Assembly: GCA_036265815.1 (NCBI GenBank)
Contig: DATAOI010000022.1
Location: 83,186 to 147,185 of the forward strand
DNA: 64,000 bases
DNA from: Gemmatimonadales bacterium
GTDB lineage: Bacteria > Gemmatimonadota > Gemmatimonadetes > Gemmatimonadales > GWC2-71-9
Reading direction: 5' to 3'
Within the stretch, counting starts at the first letter, position 1. Every line of letters starts with the position of its first letter. The notes under the pieces are model-generated. The model was not told where the DNA came from and ran no database searches. It saw nothing but the letters and a program-made list of their open reading frames with translations. The position numbers were made by a program, and so were the translations under genes. This document shows positions 31,274-40,909 of the stretch, in pieces.

Positions 31274-33448
31274 ATGATAGGACCCGAAACCCGCCCCCGA
31301 ATCCCCCGCTCCGCCTTCCGGCAAGCCACCCTGTTCGTGCCGCTGCTGGCGATGCTCGGCCGTGGCGTGGAAGCCCAGCAGCCCAGTCCGTCAGATTCGG
31401 TCCGGCGGGATACCACCCGGGTCACCCGTCTGCCGGATATCAACGTGTCGGCCACCCGCTCGGCGGAGCCCCTGGAGCGGGTGCCCTATGCCACCGGTGT
31501 GCTCAACCGGGGTGACCTGCAGCGCGGCCAGCAGACGGTCGGCCTCGATGAAGCGCTGAACAACCTGCCGGGTGTCGTGGTCTCCAACCGCTACAACTTT
31601 TCCCTGGACCAACGGATCTCGATCCGCGGTTTCGGGAGCCGTTCCAACTTCGGGGTGAGGGGCATCAAGATCCTGCTCGATGGCGTCCCCCAGACGCTGC
31701 CGGACGGGCAGAGCCAGCTCACCAACGTCGAGTTTGCCAATATCGGGCGGGCAGAGGTGCTGCGGGGCTCGAGCTCCTCACTGTACGGAAACGCCTCCGG
31801 CGGGGTGATCTCGTTTCAGAGCGAGCCGGCGGCCGCGGCGCCATTCGCCCAGCGGGTACGGGTCCAGGGCGGCACAGGGAAGGAGGGGAACGACGACTTT
31901 TACAAGTGGCAAAGCTGGAGCTCCGGCCGGCTGGGGAGCGCCAGCGGAACGCTGTCCCTGTCGCAGTTCAAGGCCGACGGCTTTCGCGAGCACAGCGGGG
32001 CGGAGGTGCGGCAGCTGAATGCAGGGATCGACTACGTGTTCTCCGGCAGCACGATCGGGACGCTCAGGTTCAGCGCGGCGGACGACCCGCGGGCGGAGAA
32101 CCCCGGGGCACTCACCTATGCGGAATGGATGGCCAATCCTGATTCGGCCGCGGCCAGCAACATCCTCCGGCGGGCCGACAAGGACGTCCAGCAGCAGCAG
32201 CTCTCCCTCGGTGCCCGGCATGTCGACCCGGCGGGGAACGAGGTCGCCGTCACGGTCTTCGGGGTGCTACGCGATCTCAAGAATCCGCTCGCCGCGCCAC
32301 CGCAGGGTGGTCCAACGGGCATGACGATCGGAACCTACGTCGATATCGGTCGTGTGGTGGGCGGGGCTCGCGCCAGCGCGACATACCGTCTGGGCTCGGC
32401 CAGCTGGTCACCCCAGCTAACCACTGGAGCGGACCTGCAGCGCATGCGGGACAACCGGCAGAACCTGGTGGCCGTCTCAGGCGTGCCGACCGATAGCGTG
32501 CTGATCGACCAGCGGGAGAAGATCACCGAGTTCGGCCCCTTCGCCCAGCTCGCCTGGACGCCGAACAAGCGCTTTCTGGTGAGCGGCGGGGTCCGTTACG
32601 ACTGGGTGCGGTTCGACGTGCTCGATCGTCATCTCAGCGACGGGCTCGACAACAGCGGGGTGCGCACCAACGCGGCGTTCAGCGGCAACATCGGTGCCAG
32701 CTGGAGTGCCAGCGAGCAGTTCGTGCCGTACGTGAACCTCTCGACCTCGTTCGAGACCCCGACCACCACCGAGCTGGCCAACCAGCCCAACGGAACCGGC
32801 GGCTTCAACAGCGCGCTCAAGCCCCAACGGGCGGTCACGTACGAGGTCGGCGCGCGGGGACGCGCCTCTTCTCGAGTCTCCTATTCGGCGGCGTTCTTCA
32901 TCGGCCGGATCACCGATGCCCTGGTGCAACAGCAGGAGGTGGGGGGCCGTGCCTTCTTCGTGAACGCCGGCAAGACTCACAACGACGGCGCCGAGCTGGG
33001 GCTCACGGTGACGCCCGTGGACGGGCTGAGCTTGAGCGGCGCCTACACCTTCGCGCACTACCGGTTCGCCACCGGCGACGCTCTCGACGGCAACAAGCTA
33101 CCCGGCGTACCGGATCACTTCTGGCGGTTGGGCCTCAGAACCAACCTCTTCAGTGGGCTCTACGTCGACGCCGACCACACCATCAGCTCCTCGCTCTTCG
33201 CCGACGATGCCAACAGCATCCCGGTGGACGCCTGGGGCGCCGGCGTCACCAACCTGCGAGTCGGCTGGAGCGGCAACGCGGGCAGCATGCAGCTCTCACC
33301 GTTCGTCGGGTTCAACAATCTGTGGGACCGGCGGTACGTCGGCTCGGTGACCATCAACGGGAACTTCGGGCGGGTGTTCGAGCCGGCGCCGGGCCGGGTG
33401 GTCTACATCGGAACCGAGATCGGATACCGGACGGCGGCAGAGCCGTAG
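31274..33448 (+). CDS. TonB-dependent outer-membrane receptor
   Basis: A 724-residue outer-membrane beta-barrel that imports large ligands, often iron chelates, using TonB energy. After a signal peptide ending VEAQQ there is the TonB box region and plug domain (about residues 55-165: ISIRGFGSRSNFGVRGIKILLDG, shown only as ISIRGFGSRSN here). The barrel follows and ends in a beta-strand with aromatic residues, followed by a short Ala-Glu-Pro tail. A GAGGAG 6 nt before ATG 31274 fixes the start; the frame upstream to 31043 has no signal peptide. Ligand unknown. The Fur-family gene nearby on the other strand hints at iron, but no box was found. Confidence 0.93.
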   Translation: MIGPETRPRIPRSAFRQATLFVPLLAMLGRGVEAQQPSPSDSVRRDTTRVTRLPDINVSATRSAEPLERVPYATGVLNRGDLQRGQQTVGLDEALNNLPGVVVSNRYNFSLDQRISIRGFGSRSNFGVRGIKILLDGVPQTLPDGQSQLTNVEFANIGRAEVLRGSSSSLYGNASGGVISFQSEPAAAAPFAQRVRVQGGTGKEGNDDFYKWQSWSSGRLGSASGTLSLSQFKADGFREHSGAEVRQLNAGIDYVFSGSTIGTLRFSAADDPRAENPGALTYAEWMANPDSAAASNILRRADKDVQQQQLSLGARHVDPAGNEVAVTVFGVLRDLKNPLAAPPQGGPTGMTIGTYVDIGRVVGGARASATYRLGSASWSPQLTTGADLQRMRDNRQNLVAVSGVPTDSVLIDQREKITEFGPFAQLAWTPNKRFLVSGGVRYDWVRFDVLDRHLSDGLDNSGVRTNAAFSGNIGASWSASEQFVPYVNLSTSFETPTTTELANQPNGTGGFNSALKPQRAVTYEVGARGRASSRVSYSAAFFIGRITDALVQQQEVGGRAFFVNAGKTHNDGAELGLTVTPVDGLSLSGAYTFAHYRFATGDALDGNKLPGVPDHFWRLGLRTNLFSGLYVDADHTISSSLFADDANSIPVDAWGAGVTNLRVGWSGNAGSMQLSPFVGFNNLWDRRYVGSVTINGNFGRVFEPAPGRVVYIGTEIGYRTAAEP

Positions 33449-33460
33449 AGGCGCAGAGCC

Positions 33461-35926
33461 CTAGAGGAGCGAGACGGGGTCCCGATCGATCACGATTCTG
33501 GCGCCCCGGCTCCGCGGCAGGCGGGCCGCCGCATATCGCACCACCCGACCAAGCGACTCCGCCGGACCCTTGAGCAGCACGTGCCACCGCCAACGGTCCT
33601 TGAGCTTGGCCAGCGGGCACGGCGCTGGCCCGAGGACCGTAATCGGCAGTCCGTGCGTTGCTGCCAGCGCCTGGCACCAGTCCGCCAGGCCCGCCGCCGC
33701 CCGGCCGACCGCCACCTCGTCCAGCCCCGACACTAGCAGGTTGACTAGCGACACTTCCGGGGGATACGGCGGCGACGAACGCAGCAGTCGCTCTTCCCGC
33801 AGGAAGCCCTCCACGTCGTGCCGCGCCGCCCAGACCAGCGCATGGTGGGTGGGATGCCGCGTCTGCACCAGCACCCGTCCTCCCTTGGGCCCCCGCCCCG
33901 TTCTCCCCGCCACCTGGGCCAGCAGCTGAAAGGTGCGCTCCGCCGAGCGGAAATCCGGGAGGTAGAGTCCGGTGTCGGCATCGGCCACGCCCACCAGCGT
34001 CACGTTGGGGAAGTCGAGCCCCTTGGCGATCATCTGAGTGCCGATCAGCAGGTCCACGTCACCCGCGCCAACCGCGCCGAGAATCCGCTGGTGCGACCAC
34101 TTGGTACTGGTGGTGTCGAGATCCATCCTGGCGATCCGGGCCTGGGGATAGCGCTCCGTCAGCAGCCGCTCGAGTTGCTGGGTCCCGATCCCTCGCATCT
34201 GCTGCACCGGATTGGCGCAGGCCCGGCAGGTGAACGGCAGCGCCTCCTGATGTCCGCAATAATGACATCGCAGCCCGGGCGGCGTCTGATGCACCGTGAG
34301 CGAGATGCTGCAGCGGGGACATTGCCAGACCTCCCCGCAGTCGGGGCACTGGAGGAAGGCCGCGAAGCCCCGGCGGTTGAGCAGCAGCAGCGCCTGCTCC
34401 CCCCGGGCGAGCGCGGCGACGATGGCCGCGTCCAGTGACTCGGACCAGGCGAGGCCACCCGTGACCGCGACCTTCGGCGTGGTCCGGAGATCGATCAGCT
34501 CGACCGGCGGCAGCGGACGGGCCCCGATCCGCTGGGGAAGCCGCAGCAGTCGAGGCCGGCGCTCCTGGCTCGCTGGCCCGGCCTCCGCTCGGACCAGCGT
34601 CTCGAGCGACGGTGTGGCGCTGCCGAGCACGAGCCGGGCGCCCTCGATCCGCGCCCGCACGGCCGCCACATCGCGCGCGTGATAGCGTGGGGTTTCGCCG
34701 TTCTTGTACGTTGCCTCGTGCTCCTCGTCCAGCACGATCATGCCGAGGTTCGCCACCGGCGCGAAGATGGCGGAGCGGGCCCCCACCGCCACTCGGCGCT
34801 CGCCTCGCCGGAGCATGCGCCAAGCATCGGCCCGCTCACCGTCGGACAGGGCGCTGTGCAGGACGGCCACCTGATCGCCGAACGCTCCGCGAAAACGGCT
34901 CACCGTCTGCGGTGTCAGGCCAATCTCGGGCACCAGCACGATGGCGCCCCGCCCGGCATCCAGCATCCGCCGCACTGCCTCGAGGTAGACCAGTGTCTTG
35001 CCGCTGCCGGTGACGCCCAGGAGGAGCGCGCTGTCGCCGGGGGCGAGCGCTTCGATCGCGGCGAGGGCAACAGCCTGATCCGGGGTGAGCTCGGTGGGTG
35101 GTGGCGTCCCCGGTGAATCCGCGAACGGATCCCGCAGCCGCTCGGCGAGTTCGATACGCACCAGACCGCGAGCCTCCAGCGCGCGAATCACCGCCGGCGT
35201 GAAGCCGAGCTGGGTCACCACGTGCTTCACCTGCGCACCGCCGCCGAGCTGCTCCAACGCCTCGTACAACCGGCGCTGTTTGGGAGCCCGCCGGAAGAGC
35301 GCGTCGCGCTCGAGCAGGGTGGGAGCGTCGCCCCCGAGCGTGACGACCCGCTCGGTGGCCCCAGCTCCGCCGACGTCGGGCGGCTCGACCCGGAGCTCGA
35401 CCGCGCCGACCCGCGCCAGCCGGTCGAGCACTTCCCAGAGCGGGCGCCGGAGCGCCCGTGCGGCGGTGGCTACCGATGCCTCGCCGCCACGATCACCCAG
35501 CCAGTCGAGCACATTGCCGGCAAAGCCGCCGGTGACCCGGGCCGTCGTGCGCAGGGAAACGACCACCTCGGAGGCGCCCCACATGCCGGCGGGGAGGACG
35601 CACTTGAGGGTCAGTCCGAGCGGTGCGCCGTAGTAGCCCGCGATCCACTCGGCCGCCGCGAGCACGCCGGCCGGAACCGCCGGCTCCTCGTCCGGGGCCG
35701 CCAGGATGTCCCTCGGCTCGGCCTCCGGTGCCGGCGCGTCCGCGCTCACCACGATGCCGATCAGCTCGCGGCGGCGTACCGGCACCACCACCCGGGCGCC
35801 GGGGACCACCCGGTCTTCCAGCGTCTCGGGGATTCGGTAGGTGTACGAGGAAGCGAGCGGGAGCGGGAGGGCAACCTGGGCGAACCGCGCCGGCGACGCC
35901 GGCGGTGAGACCGAGCCGGTGGTCAT
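33461..35926 (-). CDS. priA: Primosomal protein N' (replication restart helicase PriA)
   Basis: A superfamily-2 DNA helicase that reloads the replisome at stalled forks. The 821-residue chain has the N-terminal DNA-binding wing, Walker A GVTGSGKTLVYLE, DEEHE box (VLDEEHEATYK), and the cysteine-rich zinc module (CPDCGEVWQCPRC, CHYCG, CRAC) that binds two Zn ions. A helicase C-terminal lobe (MIAKGLDFPNVTLVG) follows. The ATG at 35926 overlaps the epimerase stop as ATGA; the frame beyond it to 36172 is only overlap. It is the last gene of a long minus-strand operon that begins at glyQS. Confidence 0.96.
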   Translation of the reverse strand: MTTGSVSPPASPARFAQVALPLPLASSYTYRIPETLEDRVVPGARVVVPVRRRELIGIVVSADAPAPEAEPRDILAAPDEEPAVPAGVLAAAEWIAGYYGAPLGLTLKCVLPAGMWGASEVVVSLRTTARVTGGFAGNVLDWLGDRGGEASVATAARALRRPLWEVLDRLARVGAVELRVEPPDVGGAGATERVVTLGGDAPTLLERDALFRRAPKQRRLYEALEQLGGGAQVKHVVTQLGFTPAVIRALEARGLVRIELAERLRDPFADSPGTPPPTELTPDQAVALAAIEALAPGDSALLLGVTGSGKTLVYLEAVRRMLDAGRGAIVLVPEIGLTPQTVSRFRGAFGDQVAVLHSALSDGERADAWRMLRRGERRVAVGARSAIFAPVANLGMIVLDEEHEATYKNGETPRYHARDVAAVRARIEGARLVLGSATPSLETLVRAEAGPASQERRPRLLRLPQRIGARPLPPVELIDLRTTPKVAVTGGLAWSESLDAAIVAALARGEQALLLLNRRGFAAFLQCPDCGEVWQCPRCSISLTVHQTPPGLRCHYCGHQEALPFTCRACANPVQQMRGIGTQQLERLLTERYPQARIARMDLDTTSTKWSHQRILGAVGAGDVDLLIGTQMIAKGLDFPNVTLVGVADADTGLYLPDFRSAERTFQLLAQVAGRTGRGPKGGRVLVQTRHPTHHALVWAARHDVEGFLREERLLRSSPPYPPEVSLVNLLVSGLDEVAVGRAAAGLADWCQALAATHGLPITVLGPAPCPLAKLKDRWRWHVLLKGPAESLGRVVRYAAARLPRSRGARIVIDRDPVSLL

Positions 35927-36948
35927 CTCGCCTGGACGCCGAGCCCCGGGCCTGCGGGAAGGGTCACCCGCCCGCCGTCGATCGACGCGCCCTGAAACGG
36001 ATCGTTGGCGAGCAGGGCCGCGCCGTCCAGATCGACGATGTCCACCAGAGGCGTGAAATGTGCGGCCGCGGTGATGCCGAGCGAGCTCTCGATCATGCAA
36101 CCCACCATCACCATCATCCCGTGCGCTCGAGCGATGGCGATCATCCGAATCGCCTCCCGCAGGCTGCCGCACTTGGCGAGCTTGATATTGATCCCGTCCA
36201 CCTTTCCGACCAGCCGGGGAATGTCGACGGCGGTCTCGCAGCTCTCGTCGGCGATGACCGGAATCGACGCGCGGCGGGTGATCTCGCCGAGGCCATCCAG
36301 CTCACTCGGCGGCAGCGGCTGCTCCAGCACGGTGACGCCGAACTCCTGTAGCACCGGGAGCATGGCGATGGCCCGCTTGACGGTCCAGCCGCAGTTGGCG
36401 TCGACCCGAATCTCCTTGTCCGTGGTGTCGCGGATGGTCCGCAGGATCTCGACGTCGCGGTCGGTGCCCAGCTTGATCTTGAGGATGGGATATTGGGCCG
36501 CCTCGAGCACCTTGGCCCGGAGCTTCTCCGGCGTGTCCAGTCCGATGGTGAAGGTGGACATCGGCGCCTTGGCGGGGTCGAGCCCCCAGAGCTGATACAC
36601 GGGTACCCCGAGTCGCTTGCCCGCCAGGTCGTGCAGGGCCGCCGAGAGCGCTGAGCGGGCCGCCGGATTTCGCCGCAACATGGTGGCCCAGCGGCGCTCG
36701 GTCTCCTCCAGATCGAACGGGCTCTCCGGCATCTCGCAGGCGTACAGGTTGAGCGCGGAGAGCACCGACTCGGGCGTCTCGCCGTAGAACTTGGTCGGCG
36801 CGGCTTCGCCCCACCCCTCGTGGCCGTCGCCATCGCGCAGGCGCACCCAGATGGTCCGGTAGTCACTCTGGCCCCCGCGCGCGATGATGAACGGATGCTT
36901 GGTCCGGAGCTCGAGGAACTCGGCTTCCAGATGAAGGCGCTGGGTCAC
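35923..36948 (-). CDS. Enolase-superfamily dipeptide epimerase (L-Ala-D/L-Glu type)
   Basis: A 341-residue enolase-fold enzyme of the muconate-lactonizing subgroup. The general bases are K157 and K159 (LKIKLG) and K256 (NIKLAKCGS); the metal ligands are D183, E209 (LEQPLPPSE) and D234 (IADESC). These match dipeptide epimerases that convert L-Ala-D-Glu to L-Ala-L-Glu for peptide recycling, though related epimerases have other substrates. It is in an operon with HDAC-family, ubiquitin-like and priA genes. With murQ, anmK, nagZ, ampG and the amidase elsewhere in the window it completes a plausible murein-peptide recycling route. Activity is inferred. Confidence 0.82.
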   Translation of the reverse strand: MTQRLHLEAEFLELRTKHPFIIARGGQSDYRTIWVRLRDGDGHEGWGEAAPTKFYGETPESVLSALNLYACEMPESPFDLEETERRWATMLRRNPAARSALSAALHDLAGKRLGVPVYQLWGLDPAKAPMSTFTIGLDTPEKLRAKVLEAAQYPILKIKLGTDRDVEILRTIRDTTDKEIRVDANCGWTVKRAIAMLPVLQEFGVTVLEQPLPPSELDGLGEITRRASIPVIADESCETAVDIPRLVGKVDGINIKLAKCGSLREAIRMIAIARAHGMMVMVGCMIESSLGITAAAHFTPLVDIVDLDGAALLANDPFQGASIDGGRVTLPAGPGLGVQAR

Positions 36949-36996
36949 GGGAGCCTCGGACTGGTCGGAGGGTGGTCGGGGGGCGCGGCTTGTAGA

Positions 36997-37893
36997 CTAG
37001 GCGAGCGCGGTCACGTGCGCCAGCGCCCCATCAGCGAGGCGGGAGGGAACGTAGCCGCCCTCCAGCAGCCCGACGATCGGCGCGTGGGGCAGCCGCTCGC
37101 GAAGCCGCAGCGTCAGGTCGGCGTAATGTGCGGGCTCCAGGGTGAAGCCGCCGAGCGGATCGCCCCGCATAGAGTCGAAGCCGGCGGAGACGAGGACCAG
37201 CGCTGGGCTCCAGTCCTGGGTCGCGGCCTGGACGGCCGCCCAGAGATCGTCCACGTAGAGCGTCGGCGGCTTCCCGGGCCCGCGCGGAACGTTGAAGATG
37301 TTGCCCACTCCCCGCTCCTCCGCCATCCCGGTGCCAGGATACCACGGGTGCTGGTGCAGCGAGACATAGCGGACCGTCTCATCGGCCTGGACCAGCGCCT
37401 GAGTGCCGTTGCCGTGGTGCACGTCCCAATCCACGATCAGCACGCGGCGGTGGCCAGCCGCCTGCGCGTGCCGCGCAGCGACCACCACGTTGTTGGTGAG
37501 ACAGAACCCCATGCCTCTGGCGGCCAGTGCATGATGGCCGGGCGGACGGATGGCGGCGAAGGCATTCCCTCGCCCGGCCAGGGCATGCTCCACCGCCGCG
37601 AGCGCGGCACCGGTGGCGCCAAGGACCGCAGCCCAGCTCGCATCGTTCAGAATGGTGTCGAGAAAGAGCGCACCGCCGCCCCGCGCGCTCATCGATTCGA
37701 GACTGCGAAGATAGTTGTCGGGATGAACGGCGAGGAGTGCCTCACGGGGCCCCGGCGCGGCCTCGATTACATGGACGGCGGAGCGGCTCCGGAGCGCGGA
37801 GAGCAGCACGTTGAGTCGGGCGGGCGTCTCCGGGTGGTCGGGGCCGGGGTCGTGCCGCAGACAGTCCGGGTGCGTGAAGACGCGAATGGGCAC
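36997..37893 (-). CDS. Histone-deacetylase-family zinc amidohydrolase
   Basis: A 298-residue arginase/deacetylase-fold enzyme of the bacterial class II HDAC type. The active-site residues are H120 and H121 (RPPGHHA), the zinc ligands D157 and H159 (DWDVHHGNGTQ), a later aspartate in AGFDSMRGDPLGG, and the glycine-rich GGYVPS. Bacterial members deacetylate small molecules such as acetylpolyamines or act on acetylated lysines; the substrate here is unknown. The start is a GTG 14 nt after the ubiquitin-like gene, and the epimerase begins 48 bp later. This pairing of an HDAC-family enzyme with a ubiquitin-like protein is unusual. Confidence 0.93.
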   Translation of the reverse strand: MPIRVFTHPDCLRHDPGPDHPETPARLNVLLSALRSRSAVHVIEAAPGPREALLAVHPDNYLRSLESMSARGGGALFLDTILNDASWAAVLGATGAALAAVEHALAGRGNAFAAIRPPGHHALAARGMGFCLTNNVVVAARHAQAAGHRRVLIVDWDVHHGNGTQALVQADETVRYVSLHQHPWYPGTGMAEERGVGNIFNVPRGPGKPPTLYVDDLWAAVQAATQDWSPALVLVSAGFDSMRGDPLGGFTLEPAHYADLTLRLRERLPHAPIVGLLEGGYVPSRLADGALAHVTALA

Positions 37894-37907
37894 CCGGGGT
37901 GCTCCCG

Positions 37908-38168
37908 CTAGCGAACCGGCTGCCGGCGGCGGCGAAGCACGATCAGCGCCCCGTTGGGCACCAGCCCCGCCTCGGCCAATGAGCGCGACTCGTCCTCCAA
38001 CTCGGCACCGCGGAACTTGAGGAGGTACGCGTCCGGATTGCCGATGACCCGGGTGGCCTGAAGCGCCTGCCGCTTCACTTCGGCCAGCGGCGTGGAGGCC
38101 GGGAGATCGAGCCGCACCTGGTCCCAGGCATCCTGGACCATGACGCGCAGCGGGATGACCGCGCTCAC
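37908..38168 (-). CDS. Ubiquitin-like beta-grasp small protein
   Basis: An 86-residue protein whose layout follows ubiquitin: a first beta hairpin (IPLRVMVQDAWDQVRLDLP, 5-23), a helix with PLAEVKRQALQAT, a strand YLLKFRGAELED, a short turn SLAEAGL, and a final strand GALIVLRRRR. The G-x-x-L-E-D then L-x-x-x-x-h then L-x-h-h-x-R pattern matches the ubiquitin C-terminal half closely. There is no C-terminal Gly-Gly; the chain ends RQPVR, so conjugation by an E1 is not expected as it stands. The GTG start overlaps the upstream 90-aa gene as GTGA. The similarity is my reading and is not tested by search. EsaB/YukD-type type VII proteins share this fold, but no type VII genes are here. Confidence 0.6.
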   Translation of the reverse strand: MSAVIPLRVMVQDAWDQVRLDLPASTPLAEVKRQALQATRVIGNPDAYLLKFRGAELEDESRSLAEAGLVPNGALIVLRRRRQPVR

Positions 38169-38437
38169 GCCACGGTCTCCGAGGGCGCGGGCAGCGTGGA
38201 GAGGAACCGGTCGACCTGCTGGTCGAACAGCAGAGTCGAGGCGCGCACCCGGGTCCCGTCCCCCGAGGCCATCACCGCGATCGCGATCTCCTCCCCGCCC
38301 TGGCCGCGCAGCGTCAGGTAAGTGGGCCCCTCCTTCTCCGGAAATGCGGCCTGCATCGGGATCCGCTCCCCGAAGAACCGCTTGGCCCGGCGAAGCACCT
38401 CCGCGCCGTCCAGCGTCGTGACGACCTGGTACACCAT
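38165..38437 (-). CDS. Unknown 90-residue protein coupled to the ubiquitin-like gene
   Basis: A small alpha/beta protein. An N-terminal helix (VLRRAKRFFGER) is followed by three predicted strands (PTYLTLRG, EIAIAVMAS, RVRASTLLF) and a C-terminal helix (DQQVDRFLSTLP). No family recognised. It lies 8 nt after the beta-propeller gene and overlaps the ubiquitin-like gene by 4 nt, so the two small proteins are made together and may interact. Function unknown. Confidence 0.75.
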   Translation of the reverse strand: MVYQVVTTLDGAEVLRRAKRFFGERIPMQAAFPEKEGPTYLTLRGQGGEEIAIAVMASGDGTRVRASTLLFDQQVDRFLSTLPAPSETVA

Positions 38438-38445
38438 GGCGAGAC

Positions 38446-39522
38446 TCAGTGGGTTGAGGTTTGCTGGCCCACGGAGCGGATGGCGATCCCCGTCGGCTGG
38501 CCCGGTACCGCGATGCTGGAGATCAGCCTGCGGGAGGCAAGGTCGATGACGTCCACCGCCCCGGGATCGGCGCCGATCGATTCGCAGGACACGTACGCCA
38601 GCCGTCCGTCGGGCGAGAAGGCCACGCCGTGCACGACCTTCTTGCTGGTGGAAATCCGGGCCAGCTCGGTCAGGCCGACGGCGTCAACCAGGCTCACGCT
38701 CTGGTCCTTCTTGTTGGTGACGATCACCAGCTTGCCGTCGGGCGACGGCTCCACGTTGTAGGCGCCCTTCCCCAGCGGGATCTCCTTCGTCCGGGTGAGC
38801 GTGGCCGCATCCCAGACCTGCAGGCTGTTGCCGTAATTACAGGCGACGTAGAGCCGGCGGTCGTCCGGTGAGACCGACACGAACGTGGGCGCGCATTCCA
38901 TCGACATGCCCGCCATCGCGTGGGGCCCTCCGGTTGCGGCCCGCCGGGTGATGGCGAAGGTGCCCACCTGGAGCTCCAGGATCTCGTCACTGTGCATGCA
39001 GGAGAGATAGACCCGAGTGCCCGCATGATTCACCTTCACCCCGTGCGGCATATCGCAGGACGGGAGGTCGGTGATCTTGGTCATGGTGGGGAGATGAACC
39101 ACCGAGACGACGTTGACCCGGGGATGATCCCCGTGGAAGTCGGAGTTGGCCACGAAGGCGAACTGGCCGTCGGGCGTGAGCCCGATGGTGGTGGGAAAGA
39201 GCTCGACTTCGGCGCGGCCAAGGAGCGTGTCCCCCGCCACGTCGAGCTTCCAGAGCGAGCCGAATGGCGTGCCGTGCGCGATGGTGACGTAGTAGCTCTT
39301 CTGATCGCGCGAGACCGCGAGGTTGTGCGGACCGTCGTTGTCGGACGGCATGAGGCCGACCGGCACCACATGATCGCGCGCCAGCCCTCCCGCCACCGGC
39401 TTGAGCCAGGTGACGAGGTCGGCGGATTCACTCACCACGCCGACCCGGTAGCCCGGGTCCGCACTCTGGGCCTGCGCTGCTCCGGCGAGCCCAAGGCTCG
39501 CCACCGCCAGCCGGCGAATCAC
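38446..39522 (-). CDS. Secreted YncE-like beta-propeller protein
   Basis: A 358-residue secreted protein with a signal peptide (VASLGLAGAAQAQS) and repeated WD40/NHL-like blades such as SPDGRLAYVSCES, SPDDRRLYVACNYGN and PDGQFAFVANSD. The spacing of about 40-45 residues fits a seven-bladed propeller of the cytochrome-d1/YncE type. Such proteins bind ligands or partners rather than catalyse; no haem motif is visible. The GTG start has AAAGGA 8 nt upstream, and the frame beyond it has no signal peptide. It sits in the minus-strand operon between glyQS (58 bp upstream) and the 90-aa gene. Confidence 0.85.
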   Translation of the reverse strand: MIRRLAVASLGLAGAAQAQSADPGYRVGVVSESADLVTWLKPVAGGLARDHVVPVGLMPSDNDGPHNLAVSRDQKSYYVTIAHGTPFGSLWKLDVAGDTLLGRAEVELFPTTIGLTPDGQFAFVANSDFHGDHPRVNVVSVVHLPTMTKITDLPSCDMPHGVKVNHAGTRVYLSCMHSDEILELQVGTFAITRRAATGGPHAMAGMSMECAPTFVSVSPDDRRLYVACNYGNSLQVWDAATLTRTKEIPLGKGAYNVEPSPDGKLVIVTNKKDQSVSLVDAVGLTELARISTSKKVVHGVAFSPDGRLAYVSCESIGADPGAVDVIDLASRRLISSIAVPGQPTGIAIRSVGQQTSTH

Positions 39523-39580
39523 TGCGAGGGTCCTTTCCGCGACGAGCGGGGAAGATAACCTGGCGGCACTCCCCGCTGGC

Positions 39581-40909
39581 TCAGAGGCGCGCCGCCAGGT
39601 ACTCCGCCACCTGGTCCAGACCCACCCGCTCCTGTTGCATCGAATCGCGATGACGCACGGTGACTGTCCGGGCGCTGGTCGTCTCACCATCCACCGTAAT
39701 GCCGAACGGGGTACCCGCCTCGTCCATTCGACGGTAGCGCCGGCCGATCGCGCCGCTGTCGTCGTAGAAACAGGGGAACCGGCGCTTGAGCCCGTGATAG
39801 AGCTCGGTGGCCAGCTCCGGCATTCCATCCTTTTTCACCAGCGGAAAGACGCCCGCCTTGATCGGGGCGACCGCGGGGTGAAGACCGAGCACCACACGGG
39901 TCTCTCCTTCCACCTGCTCCTCACGGTAGGCATCCACCAGCAGGGTCAGCGCCACCCGGTCGGCCCCGGCGGAGGTCTCGACGATGTTGGGGAGGTAGCG
40001 CTGGTTGGCCGCCTGGTCGAAGTACTCCAGCTTCTTGCCGGAGAACTCCTGGTGCCGGCCGAGATCGAAGTCCCCCCGGTTGTGGACCCCTTCGATCTCC
40101 TGCCAGCCGAAGGGAAACTCGTACTGCACGTCGTACGCGGCCCGGGCGTAGTGCGCCAGCTCGGTGGCGTCGTGCTGGTGCCACTGCAGCTTGGCGGGGG
40201 TGAGTCCGAGCGCCTGATGCCACTCCATGCGCCAGGCGCGCCACCGCTCGAACCACTCGGCGTCGGTGCCCGGCTGCACGAAGAACTGCATCTCCATCTG
40301 CTCGAACTCGCGGGTGCGGAAGATGAAGTTCCCCGGGGTGATCTCGTTGCGGAACGCCTTGCCGATCTGGGCGATGCCGAAGGGCACCTTCTGCCGTGAG
40401 CTCTGCAGGACGTTGAGATAGTTGACGTAGATCCCCTGGGCGGTCTCCGGCCTCAGATACACCACGGCCGCCTGCTCCTCCACCGGCCCCATGAAGGTCT
40501 TGAACATGAGATTGAAGAGCCGCGGCTCGGTGAGCGTCCCCTTGTTGCCGCAGACGGGGCACTGGGCATCGGGCTGACCCGGGGTGCCTTTGATGCGCGG
40601 GTCGTCCGCGCGGAAGCGGGTCTTGCAATGGCGGCAGTCGACCAGCGGGTCGGTGAATCCGGCCACGTGACCGGATGCCTCCCACACCCGGGGATGCATC
40701 AGGATGGCGGCATCCAGCCCTTCGATGTCGTCGCGGGCATGCACCATGGCGTCCCACCAGCGATCCTTGACGTTCTTCTTGAGCTCGACGCCCAGCGGCC
40801 CGTAATCCCAGACCGACCCCAGCCCGCCGTAGATCTCGGAGGACTGGAAGACGAATCCGCGGCGCTTGCAGAGGGAGACCAGCTTGTCCATCAGGGCGGT
40901 ATCGGCCAT
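39581..40909 (-). CDS. glyQS: Glycyl-tRNA synthetase, alpha2 type (GlyQS/GRS1)
   Basis: A class II aminoacyl-tRNA synthetase charging tRNA-Gly, in the single-chain homodimeric form used by archaea, eukaryotes and several bacterial phyla. Landmarks are the opening motif [12 protein letters not shown], a zinc-type insert ([12 protein letters not shown]), motif 2 (FRNEITPGN and [14 protein letters not shown]) and motif 3 ([15 protein letters not shown]). The 442-residue length suits the family. The start is the ATG at 40909; the longer frame to 41095 is non-homologous. It begins the minus-strand operon that ends with priA. No T-box leader is seen. Confidence 0.95.
   Translation of the reverse strand: MADTALMDKLVSLCKRRGFVFQSSEIYGGLGSVWDYGPLGVELKKNVKDRWWDAMVHARDDIEGLDAAILMHPRVWEASGHVAGFTDPLVDCRHCKTRFRADDPRIKGTPGQPDAQCPVCGNKGTLTEPRLFNLMFKTFMGPVEEQAAVVYLRPETAQGIYVNYLNVLQSSRQKVPFGIAQIGKAFRNEITPGNFIFRTREFEQMEMQFFVQPGTDAEWFERWRAWRMEWHQALGLTPAKLQWHQHDATELAHYARAAYDVQYEFPFGWQEIEGVHNRGDFDLGRHQEFSGKKLEYFDQAANQRYLPNIVETSAGADRVALTLLVDAYREEQVEGETRVVLGLHPAVAPIKAGVFPLVKKDGMPELATELYHGLKRRFPCFYDDSGAIGRRYRRMDEAGTPFGITVDGETTSARTVTVRHRDSMQQERVGLDQVAEYLAARL

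Noticed and set aside
29705..31324. 539-residue frame across the Fur-operon genes
   Set aside because: Only its last 127 codons behave like a gene; the rest is antiphase to the LOR/SDH-like protein, which has clear family motifs.
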